Shown here: one piece after another, positions 18,373 to 27,221 of the stretch | How the letters are laid out: the number at the start of each line of letters is the position of its first letter | Position numbering within the stretch: the first letter of the stretch is position 1 | Assembly (NCBI GenBank): GCA_009912575.1 | Contig: WNDP01000017.1 | Span: 1 to 44,811 of the forward strand | Length of the DNA: 44,811 nucleotides | DNA from: Acinetobacter bereziniae | GTDB lineage: Bacteria > Pseudomonadota > Gammaproteobacteria > Pseudomonadales > Moraxellaceae | Direction of reading: 5' to 3' | Program-made: the position numbers and the translations under genes | The notes under the pieces: model-generated | What the model was told of the DNA's origin: nothing | The model's database searches: none | Seen by the model: only the letters and a program-made list of their open reading frames with translations

Positions 18373-19647
18373 ATGAGTACATCTGACACTTTTTTAAGTG
18401 ATGAAGAGATTTTCGAATTAACAAGAGACATGCGCGAGAATACATCTATTATTTATGGTGAAGATGACCAAGAATTTGGTATTACACCTTACATTACTTT
18501 TTATGTTTACCATCAACAGGATGAAGTTGAAGATATTGCTAATCAAATTGTTGATCTTTATGAAGAGTTCGAAAGTAACATTATCGATAAACCTTTTAAA
18601 CTAAGGTATCGAGATACAGGCATATGGAAAAATGCGACTAAGTGGAAACCTTCACGACAGACAATGTTAGATGAAATGCTTGAGAGCTATAAAAAGTACT
18701 CTGTCTATTTTATAGCAGCTACAACAGGTGATTCTGCTATTCAAAGTGCACGTTGGGCTTTAGAAAGTAACATTAGGGATAACGGTCTAAGATATTCGAG
18801 TCTAAAGCTATCATTTGGTGAAAATTGGTATAAAGAGCATAAGCAACAATGGTATGATTTTGTTGAAAAATGCCTAGTTAAACTCAATCCGATTCAAGCT
18901 TATAGTGGCTATGAAATTGGCAACACGACACATTTCAATATCGTTCCACCTGAATTTGAGATTGTTGAACGAGTATTTAGTGATTACTTTTATGGTTTGG
19001 ATATTGATCATCCAAGTGAAATGAGTACTTCTCATGACTATCCTGATGGGTATATTCATTCATCTGCTTTATGCGCAGGACTTCGTACCCCGACATGGTG
19101 CTTCTTGCTTTCACCTTATTGGATTGAAAAACTAGGATTGACAGAAGAGCAAATTCGTTCAAAGCTCAATGATCCACGTATAGAAATTACCAAATTACCA
19201 GACCCCACGAATACTCATAAATTTAGTCTTTGGATACGTTTAGGTGATTTATCGCTTTATCCAGTTGAGGAAGGTGTCCCTGATTTATTGGTCATGGCAA
19301 ACGAGTTGATTAAACCAATTCGATGTAACGAATTAAAGCTAACCACTTTAGATGCATGGGATGATGACCCTAATCCTAGATTTGATATAGAAAGCTCACC
19401 ACAGTGGATTGCACGTTTTGATAAGGATAGTACATGGCCTGAAGGGAAACGTGTAAACCTAAAAAATAGTAATTCCAATGTGGATACGAAACTATCAATG
19501 AGGGCTGGTGAAAAATGCCCGCAATCAGGCTATTGGTTTACTGTTGCTCAAGAAAACTCACGTAGGTACTTTGAACAAGGTGAACTATTACCTGATATCA
19601 AAAGTGATTGGGGGAATGTTTACTGGCAGTTTGATGGTGATGAGTAA
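18373..19647 (+). CDS. type VI immunity family protein (DUF3396-like)
   Basis: The 424-residue cytosolic protein follows the nuclease effector by 11 bp. A central region (WFLLSPYWIEKLGLTEEQI, KLPDPTNTHKFSLWIRLGDL) resembles DUF3396 'type VI immunity' proteins. The C-terminus (KCPQSGYWFTVAQENSRRYF...WGNVYWQFD) is the Cys/Trp-rich tail often attached to these proteins. The expected role is neutralising the VRR-NUC-like effector in the producer. A 42-residue copy of the same tail occurs at 21012-21140, so a second related immunity gene once stood downstream. Confidence 0.7.
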   Translation: MSTSDTFLSDEEIFELTRDMRENTSIIYGEDDQEFGITPYITFYVYHQQDEVEDIANQIVDLYEEFESNIIDKPFKLRYRDTGIWKNATKWKPSRQTMLDEMLESYKKYSVYFIAATTGDSAIQSARWALESNIRDNGLRYSSLKLSFGENWYKEHKQQWYDFVEKCLVKLNPIQAYSGYEIGNTTHFNIVPPEFEIVERVFSDYFYGLDIDHPSEMSTSHDYPDGYIHSSALCAGLRTPTWCFLLSPYWIEKLGLTEEQIRSKLNDPRIEITKLPDPTNTHKFSLWIRLGDLSLYPVEEGVPDLLVMANELIKPIRCNELKLTTLDAWDDDPNPRFDIESSPQWIARFDKDSTWPEGKRVNLKNSNSNVDTKLSMRAGEKCPQSGYWFTVAQENSRRYFEQGELLPDIKSDWGNVYWQFDGDE

Positions 19648-19689
19648 ACGTTTAGGCCAATAGATAGTGCTGAGTTTATTAGGTGAATT

Positions 19690-20937
19690 ATGATGGATAT
19701 TACAGAATTTAAGTCATCCTTAACTGATAGAGAGTTGGATGGTATAGATTCGGAATATACTTACTCGACACTTGCATTGGTTAAGTTATTCAATGCCAGC
19801 GGCCCACACATGAATCGTTGGTGGGTAATGACCCCAGTGAACTGGTCTTGCCCGTGTTGTAAAAGGACTAAGGCAGAAATAGTAAGGTTAAATAAAAATA
19901 ATTATCTAACCTGTCAATTACATGAGCATCATGACCACATGAAAGATGTGGTTAAGGGACTTTTTGAAAAGTATTCGATTCAAAAAGATCACATTGTAGC
20001 TGATGAGCTTTCCGAAAAATTTGCTATCAAGGCTGCATTTTCTTTATCTGCTTATGACAATACTGTTGTTTGCTTTGATTGTAATAAAGCAGATGCTGAT
20101 GCCAAAAAAATAGTGAAAGCACACAAGTATTTTTCTTTTTCGCCACGTGAGATTGCAGAGTTTGTCAAACCTTCACCCAATCAAGAACATGAAATTGATC
20201 CATTGCTTGCTCAGCAAGTATGGGAAAGGGCTAAACCCATTTTTGAAATGAGAATGGAGTTTGCTGAAAGATTTGCAAAAATTGCTGCTGAAAATCAAGA
20301 TTGGTATCAACCTTCAGAAAGAACGGCTAAGCAAATTGAACGACTTGCTAAATGGCATTTTGAGCGCCATGGATTACATCAATTTGATAGATTTGAACCA
20401 GAGAGGTTACTTTATAATACAGTGCCATTTAAAGGTGCAAGTAGTTCATGGAGGTTTAAAGAGAACCCAATACTAAAAATGAAGCCTTCAAGCAATGAGC
20501 TTGCTCATCTTATCGCTACACGAGAGAAATATTGGACCAGATATGAAGATAGTTGGTTATGCCCTTGTTGCTCAAGGGATAAATATAATTGCGTGAGGCC
20601 ATCTAAGAAGAACTCTTGGATTTTTGAAGTTAAAACAGCTTCTCTATTCTCAGTCGAAGAGATGAACTTCCATTCCAATCCTGCCCCAATGTGTGTTGAC
20701 TGTGTAGATATGGCATTAAATTTTGGGAGGGAGGTATTGGAGTTAAGCGGAAAACGCTCAATGATAGAGTATCCAAGCTCAGTTATTAGTTTAGGGGAGC
20801 TAAGTGAAATAGTGATTGCTAGACCACACTCTCAGCACAAGTATAAAAATGATGCCATTGATCGTATCATTCCTAACATTGTACAAAGGATTATTCGGTT
20901 TTGTGATGGATTGGCAGACCGTCGTAATGATTGTTAG
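19690..20937 (+). CDS. HNH-like zinc-motif protein, possible second T6SS-associated nuclease
   Basis: The 415-residue protein lies 42 bp after the immunity gene. The N-terminal third has CPCCKR (about 55), CQLHEHHDHM (about 76) and VVCFDCNKADADAKK (about 128). This Cys2-His/Asp-Cys2-Asn order is what HNH nucleases show: zinc cysteine pairs framing a catalytic His-rich core with a later Asn. A second, weaker set occurs near residues 295-350 (WLCPCCSRDK, MCVDCVD) without a matching HHDH core, so an internal duplication has lost the presumed active site. FSFSPREIAEFV follows the first core. It could be an effector, a restriction-type nuclease, or a partner of the immunity protein. Nuclease activity is inferred from motif order alone. 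Confidence 0.55.
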   Translation: MMDITEFKSSLTDRELDGIDSEYTYSTLALVKLFNASGPHMNRWWVMTPVNWSCPCCKRTKAEIVRLNKNNYLTCQLHEHHDHMKDVVKGLFEKYSIQKDHIVADELSEKFAIKAAFSLSAYDNTVVCFDCNKADADAKKIVKAHKYFSFSPREIAEFVKPSPNQEHEIDPLLAQQVWERAKPIFEMRMEFAERFAKIAAENQDWYQPSERTAKQIERLAKWHFERHGLHQFDRFEPERLLYNTVPFKGASSSWRFKENPILKMKPSSNELAHLIATREKYWTRYEDSWLCPCCSRDKYNCVRPSKKNSWIFEVKTASLFSVEEMNFHSNPAPMCVDCVDMALNFGREVLELSGKRSMIEYPSSVISLGELSEIVIARPHSQHKYKNDAIDRIIPNIVQRIIRFCDGLADRRNDC

Positions 20938-21011
20938 AAATAGGGCACAGAAGATATAATACTGGTTATGATCCTAGGTAGGGTTATGGACAGTCGTATC
21001 TTCTAAGAATT

Positions 21012-21140
21012 ATGTCCACAAATAGGTTTAGGCAAACACCAGCACAACCAGATTCACGTCAGTATTTTGTGCAGGATGAAATTTTTCCAACTCTTGCCGA
21101 GCTAGATTGGGGCGAGTACTGGTATTGGGATAGTAAATAG
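21012..21140 (+). pseudogene. C-terminal remnant of a second immunity gene
   Basis: A 42-codon frame ends TPAQPDSRQYFVQDEIFPTL followed by ELDWGEYWYWDSK. It aligns with the end of the type VI immunity protein at 18373-19647 (TVAQENSRRYFEQGELLPDI, SDWGNVYWQFDGDE). The rest of the gene is gone. It marks the 3' border of an ancestral second effector/immunity pair, now replaced up to this point. Confidence 0.6.
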
Positions 21141-21202
21141 CCTATGTGGCCTTTCTGTAGAGTTAAACGCTGCTGGAATGGAATCTAGAAATAGGGAGTA
21201 TT

Positions 21203-22249
21203 ATGAGTATTATTGTGCGCATCCTCAAAGTGAATCATGGGGACTGTATCTTAGTCAGTTATGAGGAATCGTCGAGCGCTTTCAATATATTGATTGATGG
21301 TGGACCCTCGATGGCCTTTAAGCACGGCCCTAGACAGCGATATAAGGGAGCACTTTGCGAAGTTCTGGATGATCTGAAAGAAAAAGGTCAACATGTAGAT
21401 CTGGCTATCTTAACTCATATTGATGACGACCATATCAATGGACTGATCAAAGCTTTTGAAGATACTGAATATCTCCCTCAACTAGTTAAAACAATCTGGT
21501 TCAATTCATCTCGATTGATTACTCATCATTTCAAAGCCGCTGAGATTTCTGAGAATAATATTCTATTGGCCGATGGTTCTCCGCAAACAAGCGTGCAACA
21601 AGGCAAAGATCTTGAAGCTCTACTTGATGAAATCGGGTGTATAAGAGCACCACTTATCATTGAAAAGCAAGTCCATAACTTAGGCCCCTTTACTTTGACA
21701 GTATTATCACCAGGGCTTTCTCAACTTGAGAGACTCTTACATAAGTGGCCTACTGAAACAGATTCAGGTGCAACATCATCCCATAGTAATGATTATGATC
21801 TTTCACTAGAAGAGATATGGGGTGATGATCAATTTGATTCAGACCCTTCTATTTATAATGGTAGCTCAATTGCATTTATTTTAGAGGTCGAGGATAAAGC
21901 TATGCTTTTTCTTGGGGATGCACATGATCAAGTTGTTGCAGATAATCTGAGAGCACTAGGCTATAGTGATTGTAATAAAATTAAACTTGATCTCGTGAAG
22001 ATTTCACATCATGGAAGCCAATATAACACAAGCAATGAGACTCTTTCACTTCTAGATTCAACATGTTACGTAATTTCTACTGATGGTTCAAAACATGGCC
22101 TTCCAAATAAAAGAACGATTGCGAGAATCCTTAAATCTACAAATGGGAAAATTCTTTTCAATTATGAAAAGGTTATTTCAAAATTACAGTTACCAGAAAA
22201 AGTTACAGCTTCTCGAGTAGAGGTGCTTGATAGTGAGATCAGACTATGA
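21203..22249 (+). CDS. MBL-fold hydrolase, effector subunit of Lamassu/ABC-3C-type defence operon
   Basis: The 348-residue product is a ComEC-like metallo-beta-lactamase-fold enzyme. The metal motif LTHIDDDHINGL is near residue 70, with later ligands LGDAHDQ (about 235) and ISHHGSQYN (about 267). MBL enzymes of this group hydrolyse phosphodiesters or related substrates with two metal ions. A strong ribosome site (AGGGAG) sits 8 bp before ATG. It is the first of four overlapping genes (protease, middle component, SMC-like ATPase). In Lamassu-family systems the SMC complex senses foreign DNA and releases an effector; a hydrolase plus protease pair is one described effector combination. All metal-ligand motifs look intact. 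Substrate unknown. Confidence 0.85.
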   Translation: MSIIVRILKVNHGDCILVSYEESSSAFNILIDGGPSMAFKHGPRQRYKGALCEVLDDLKEKGQHVDLAILTHIDDDHINGLIKAFEDTEYLPQLVKTIWFNSSRLITHHFKAAEISENNILLADGSPQTSVQQGKDLEALLDEIGCIRAPLIIEKQVHNLGPFTLTVLSPGLSQLERLLHKWPTETDSGATSSHSNDYDLSLEEIWGDDQFDSDPSIYNGSSIAFILEVEDKAMLFLGDAHDQVVADNLRALGYSDCNKIKLDLVKISHHGSQYNTSNETLSLLDSTCYVISTDGSKHGLPNKRTIARILKSTNGKILFNYEKVISKLQLPEKVTASRVEVLDSEIRL

Positions 22250-23541
22250 CTGTTTCTGAAATCATGCAGTCTTACTGTATCAGGGTTAATGGGGGAAGTG
22301 GTGTTCTCGTCAATGCTATGACACAGAAGTACTCTTATGTATTAACAGCAGCTCATGTGCTCGATGGTATTACTGCTCATGAAGTTTTGGATTATCAAGG
22401 AAATCCTGTTGAGATTCTAGAAATACTTAGACATTCTGCCCCTTTCGATTTGACAACATTATCTAACGACTATGTGATTTTGAAAGTTAGTTTTCAGGCC
22501 TATGTAGCACAAAAAATATTTAATGCTGAGGAGTTACAGCATAGTGCTGGCTTAACCTTTGTCGGATATCCACAGGGGGAAAGGGCTAGTCAAACCCCGA
22601 TAAAAGTTTATGATGGGCATATAACAAATGTGAATGATGATCTTATTTTTTTCACAATTAATGGTATGCCAAGTAAGTCTGAAATCGAAGGAATGTCTGG
22701 TGGAGGTATGTATTTCCACAAAGATGGGCAGGTGTTTCTTACGGGTGTTGAATTCAGAATGGATGCAAGTGATGAAAAGCACCAATATAGTCGAGTACAA
22801 TGCCATAGCTTACAGAAGTTTTATGAAATAATAGAAATAAATAAAAGTGCACCAATGATTCCTGCTCATTTGGAATGCTTTTCTAGCATACGGGAGATGA
22901 TATTCGCATTCAATGTGATTGATCAAAACAACATATATCATCTTAAAGCAGCATTAGATAGATTTGCCGATTCGCTAATTGCGAGCGGAATGCCTCCACC
23001 TTATGAAGTAATGACGCAATATAATTTACAACTACTTGTTGATTCCACGCGACCTGATGAACTCAAAACTCAAGAATTATGGACAGCTTATTTAGAGTTT
23101 TTAGTAATTTGCGCTTTGATGGATAATATTGGAGTTACAAATGTTGAATATATAAAAAGTATAGAGCGAAAGCGCAGGTTGTTATATACTAGTGACGGCA
23201 CGAATTGGATTAGTCGCTTGGATGAGCTGCTTAAAATTGCACGTAAACTTTTAGACAAAGATGGCACGCTTATTGTTGCATCACCCGATGCTGCAGCAAA
23301 ACACCTACCTCCAAGTTTTGTGCTTGATAGAGTGATAACTAATATTGCTGTTGTACCAAACCAAGGACCATTTTCCATTGATGCGGTTGAAAGCTCTATT
23401 TATACGAGTTTCAAACTAACGCATCTGGAAGGGCTTCGCAAGATCTGTGTGATTGATAGCGAATTTGAATATAAAGGTCTGCCATCTGGAATGGCACAAT
23501 TACAGTTGCTTAAGGACAAACTTAATGAAATTATTAAGTGA
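22246..23541 (+). CDS. trypsin-like protease fused to ABC-3C effector-type C-terminal domain
   Basis: The ATG overlaps the hydrolase stop by 4 bp. The 431-residue protein has an N-terminal chymotrypsin-fold domain (1-195). The catalytic His is in TAAHVLD (about 37), Asp probably lies in SNDYVILKV (about 78), and Ser is in GMSGGGMYF (about 150). It has no signal peptide, so it should act in the cytosol. A helical C-terminal half (about 215-431) with no catalytic motifs probably docks to the middle component and ATPase. As a defence effector it would cleave host or phage proteins once unleashed. The triad is complete, so the enzyme is likely active. Confidence 0.85.
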   Translation: MTVSEIMQSYCIRVNGGSGVLVNAMTQKYSYVLTAAHVLDGITAHEVLDYQGNPVEILEILRHSAPFDLTTLSNDYVILKVSFQAYVAQKIFNAEELQHSAGLTFVGYPQGERASQTPIKVYDGHITNVNDDLIFFTINGMPSKSEIEGMSGGGMYFHKDGQVFLTGVEFRMDASDEKHQYSRVQCHSLQKFYEIIEINKSAPMIPAHLECFSSIREMIFAFNVIDQNNIYHLKAALDRFADSLIASGMPPPYEVMTQYNLQLLVDSTRPDELKTQELWTAYLEFLVICALMDNIGVTNVEYIKSIERKRRLLYTSDGTNWISRLDELLKIARKLLDKDGTLIVASPDAAAKHLPPSFVLDRVITNIAVVPNQGPFSIDAVESSIYTSFKLTHLEGLRKICVIDSEFEYKGLPSGMAQLQLLKDKLNEIIK

Positions 23542-24055
23542 GGAAGTCGATCTAGGTTTCTTATCTGCTCAGTATGAGAACATCAGGTTCTATATGTTTC
23601 GCTCGGATGATCCTCTTTCGTTCATCTCTTGCATAACTTGTATATGTGAAACGTCAGCTGAAGTAGTAGAAAATTGGCAAGCTATCCAAAATATTATTTC
23701 TGTTCACCATCAGCCTGTAGGCAGTTTGGCAGCGTGGAATGTGTATTTGGTTTTTGTCACAGTTGAGCAAGTTCCTTTAAGGGAAAAATATGAAATCGAA
23801 AATAATAAGTTTGCTGCTCGTAAGATCATAATTGATGGGCTTCTAGAAATACCAAGTCTTGAACAATTGGCTATTGAACTACAAAACCAGTTATTAGGTT
23901 CAGATTTAACGCTTGATACTCGAGTCAATGACCCAAAAGAGGCTTTGCTATCTTTAGAAAGGTATGTTCGTGGTGCACCATTAGATTCAAAAACTGAGTC
24001 TAGAGAAAAGCGTTCACAGATGATCAATAACATAATGGAATTTCTGAAAAAATAA
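23525..24055 (+). CDS. middle component (LmuC-like) of the ABC-3C/Lamassu operon
   Basis: I chose ATG at 23525, which overlaps the protease end by 17 bp and gives 176 residues; a more upstream start would lie deep in the protease gene. The pattern WNVYLVFVT followed by REKYEIENNKFAARKIII resembles the small middle-component proteins encoded before SMC-like ATPases in three-component systems, which bridge effector and ATPase. There are no membrane segments. Its stop overlaps the ATPase start (TAATG). Assignment rests on the short pattern and on gene order. Confidence 0.7.
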   Translation: MKLLSEEVDLGFLSAQYENIRFYMFRSDDPLSFISCITCICETSAEVVENWQAIQNIISVHHQPVGSLAAWNVYLVFVTVEQVPLREKYEIENNKFAARKIIIDGLLEIPSLEQLAIELQNQLLGSDLTLDTRVNDPKEALLSLERYVRGAPLDSKTESREKRSQMINNIMEFLKK

Positions 24056-26286
24056 TGAAAATTAAAAAAGTTGAGATTGAGGCATTTCGTGCTTACAAAT
24101 CAAAGTCAGAAGGAACTTTTGATTTTACGAATGAAGGCGATAATCCTTCAAACTTTATTGCGATCTATGCGCCAAATGGTTTTGGTAAAAGCTCGTTTTA
24201 CGATGCGGTTGAATGGGCTGTCACCAACCATTTGGAAAGGCTTGCAGGGGAATATAATAAATCTAACTTTGAAAGGGCGGCTAAGTCTACTAAGGATCCT
24301 AATGAGGGTCAAAAAATCCTACGTAATAAATACGTCGATAATCAAGTGATTACAAAGGTCTCGGTATTCACAACGAGGCCGACCCCTTTTGAGAATGAAC
24401 TACCGAAACTTCGTGCGAATGGGCGGGACTTAAGTTTTGGCGATAAGAGTCAACGGAGAAATGAGTTTTTTCGACGCGTCGTTTTGAGCCAGGATGAGAT
24501 TGATAGATTTCTCAGAGAAGCAAGGCCTCAAGAGCGATATGCTAAATTTATGGAAAGCTTTGGTGGTGATACTGAGATAGCTCGCAAGGAGTTGTCAGCG
24601 CTTATCAGTGATAATAATGCAGAGCTGAGTGTTCTTAATAAGCAACGCGAGTCGCTTATCGAAGAGTTGAAAGAACCAATTAATCTTTCTGTATTCGAGC
24701 GTTTCAATTCAGTTGCGGCTGAACTTAATGCGGTGGGTGAGAATATTGTATTACCTGATGAAAAATTTTCATCTCAGAGCGAATATAAACTTAACGCTAG
24801 CCTTGTATCGCGACAGCATGAACTGAACACGTTGCTCAACGCGAAAACCAAAATATCAGAAGTGCTTGCAGATAGGTTGACGAAAATACCTGAAATAGAG
24901 CGCCATGTTAACTATCAGGTTGAGCAAAAAACTCAACTTTCTAGGCTATTGAAAGGGGTTGCCGATGCCGACAAGTATCAGATGCTATTCGAGTCATACA
25001 ACAAATGTGTGGAGGATCAAAAACAAGCACATGTGCGTCTGACTCACCTTATTGAAATCGCTGAGAACACAGAGACATTTTTAATAACTGAATCACGCCT
25101 TCTCGAATTATCAACAATCCAAAAGGCACTGACCGAAGAGCGCTCAAACAGCACTATCAACCTAGCAAGTTTTGAGCAGCAATTAGCTGAAATTAACAGC
25201 GAGCTTAATATTGCTGACGATAGAGCTTTGCTATTAAGAAATTCTGTCGACAATGCTGGATCAGTTTATGTCTCACTTTCGAACCACCGTGCTCAGATTG
25301 GTATCCTAAGGCAACAAATCACTGCTAAAGAAACTACTATTCAGATAGACAAGATCCAGTTAGATGAATTTAATCGTGAGTTAAGAGAGGTCTCCACATT
25401 AAACATTACATCCAATTTATTATTAACTGGAAATGTAGGTGTTTTACTTTTTGATCAAGATAAAATTAAACAATTGACAAGATGTCAAGCTGACCTTGAT
25501 TTAATCGAAGTGCATAATCAGGCTCTCTCTGCTACTCAGAAAGCCTTAACTGAACAGATGGAACAGCACGAGCAGTTGATTGCCATAGGCTTAGATTATC
25601 TTGTTATACAGCCTTCTAATATTTGTCCTTTATGTACAACTCATCATTCATCTGCAGAGGCTTTGCTAGATAAGGCTAAGAGCCAAAATCTAGTGTCTGA
25701 ATTGAGTTTAGAAAATTCCAGAAAGCTTTCACTCTCATTCATGCGTCAAAAAGAACTCAGAGAAGCAATACAGGCGATTACTCGGCAAGCAGTTGAAGCA
25801 CAGGTTCAGCAGCTCGGTATTCTACATAAAAAGCTCGCTGAAGTTAGCGAGAGACATGCTCGAGCAGTGTTTGAGAAATCTACTTTGGAGGCAGAATACA
25901 ATACCTTAGAAGTTGAAATAATTGAACTGGAAAAGTTAGTTTTGGGGCTTTCAAATGATGAACTAGTGTCTCGAGTAGAGGGAGAGCTTAGCCAACTTAC
26001 GACAAAACGCTTGAATCTGCTTGCACGGCAAGCGGAATTGTCTACTCAAATTCAATCAGTAACTACGTGGATCAATTCTAAAGATTCTGAGTTGTATGCA
26101 TTAACTTCTGAAAGTGAGAGAAAAAGTAGCGAATATGTCTATGTTAGAGTAAAGACGTATCTAAATGAAAATGCTATTGCTGCCTCAGACCTCAAAAAGC
26201 ATTGTGAGGTGAAGAAAAACGAGATTGACGCGGAAGTACTCAAATATAAAGTTGCTAGTGAAGCTTTTCCTGTTTTTGCTGGATAG
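24055..26286 (+). pseudogene. SMC-like/ABC ATPase (LmuB-like), truncated at the C-terminus
   Basis: The 743 residues hold the N-terminal ATPase lobe with Walker A (APNGFGKSSFYDAVEW, P-loop 42-47) and a Q-loop region (LSQDEIDRFL, about 145). Long coiled coils (about 190-510 and 550-700) flank a zinc-hook-like turn NICPLCTTHH (about 523). Everything expected after the returning coil is missing: the LSGGQ-type signature, Walker B and H-loop, some 250-300 residues. The frame ends in a chance stop (AFPVFAG) exactly where minus-strand integrase sequence begins. The defect should abolish ATP hydrolysis, so the operon is probably inactive unless a C-terminal half is supplied in trans; a fragment of that kind occurs at 11980-12882. 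Confidence 0.85.
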
Positions 26287-26566
26287 GATCAATCCCATTT
26301 CGGATTTGAGCTTTCATTTCTTGAGCTTTTGTTCTTGCTTCAGCTAGAGATACCTCAGGGTATGAGCCTAAACCAATATCACGTCGATGGACTCGTTGTT
26401 TACCATCTTCATCAAAACGTTGACCTACAACCACACGTAAAATCCAAGCACGAGAGTCATTCACAATACGCAGGTGTAAGCCATCGACACCGCCTACAGC
26501 GTGCCTACCATTTTCTTTGATTTTTGCTACACTGAGTGCAGAGAGTTCTTTTGCTTTCTTAGGCAT
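26255..26566 (-). pseudogene. N-terminal fragment of a tyrosine integrase (P4/DUF4102 type)
   Basis: Read leftwards from ATG at 26566, the product MPKKAKELSALSVAKIKENG continues through GGVDGLHLRIV, WILRVVVG, RRDIGLGSYPEVSLAEARTK and NGIDPIQQ. This is the arm-binding domain of P4-like integrases. The core-binding and catalytic domains are missing: coding similarity stops near 26262-26280, where the 3' end of the truncated ATPase begins. It is non-functional but shows that an integrative island once ended here. The island would have extended leftwards, over the defence genes. Confidence 0.8.
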
Positions 26567-26704
26567 AGGCTTTTTTCTGTCCCACATAATAACCCACATA
26601 GAATATTGGAAATAGTCGGATTAGACAAGATGGGGTTGGAAAGGTTTTTATTTAAGTTATTGAAAGATAAGTTTATAATGGATTAGTTTGGACTGCATAA
26701 TACA

Positions 26705-26731
26705 GGTGTTATACGGACACCGCTTCCGCCA
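26705..26731 (+). other. tRNA-3'-end-like structure, possible attachment-site remnant
   Basis: GGTGT-TATACGG-ACACC forms a 5-bp stem with a 7-nt loop, followed by GCTTCCG and CCA: the geometry of a T-arm plus acceptor strand plus CCA. The loop lacks the canonical TTCRA, and no complete tRNA is upstream. Location beside an integrase remnant and just before a terminator suggests an old att site, but the match could be fortuitous. Confidence 0.25.
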
Positions 26732-26737
26732 AATATC

Positions 26738-26780
26738 AAACGACAAAGCCCTAATGATGTTAGGGCTTTGTCGTTTTTAA
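26738..26780. terminator. strong bidirectional intrinsic terminator
   Basis: A perfect 17-bp stem (26738-26754 with 26760-26776), loop TGATG, is bounded by A-rich and T-rich arms (CGTTTTT on the plus strand). It would stop transcription from both sides, insulating the broken island from the next gene. Confidence 0.85.
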
Positions 26781-26810
26781 TAGTAGAATAAAAATTAATT
26801 TGTATTCAAA

Positions 26811-27221
26811 TTATTGCTCCAATTCAAATACAATTTCAAAGTGAGTACCGTCCCAAATTGTTAACTCTCCAATCCAATCTATTTTGGCATTAAATCTCTT
26901 AGGATATTTACTTGCATCTTTACCAGTTAAAACCTGTTGGAAATCTAAATAATTGTTGAGCATTGTTATAACTGGTCTAATATTCAGTTTTTCTTCTAAA
27001 GCCAAATCAAGATTTTTCTTTAATTCATTTCGCCCATTTCCTGACCATCTATCAATGTTGTCTCTGTAAATTTGTTTTCTTTCTGTTGGATGTTTAGACA
27101 ATAGAGGTTTATGTCCCCAAAGACTTATAATGAGTTCGTTATTTGAACTAATTGAGGATACTGACCAATTAGAGTTTTTCAGTTCGGCATTAAACTTTTT
27201 AAATTCAGCAACAATTCCCAC
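26811..27221 (-). CDS. hypothetical protein
   Basis: The 136-residue soluble product has a segment with charged/aromatic residues (WSVSSISSNNELIISLWGHK, HPTERKQIYRDNIDRW) and an acidic C-terminus. No signal peptide, membrane segment or known family is seen. It is transcribed alone towards the strong terminator at 26738-26780, which fits as its own terminator. The composition is as AT-rich as the neighbouring island genes. Confidence 0.6.
   Translation of the reverse strand: MGIVAEFKKFNAELKNSNWSVSSISSNNELIISLWGHKPLLSKHPTERKQIYRDNIDRWSGNGRNELKKNLDLALEEKLNIRPVITMLNNYLDFQQVLTGKDASKYPKRFNAKIDWIGELTIWDGTHFEIVFELEQ

Noticed and set aside
26705-26731. A functional tRNA gene
   Set aside because: Only a T-arm-like hairpin and CCA are present; D-arm, anticodon arm and the canonical T-loop are missing.
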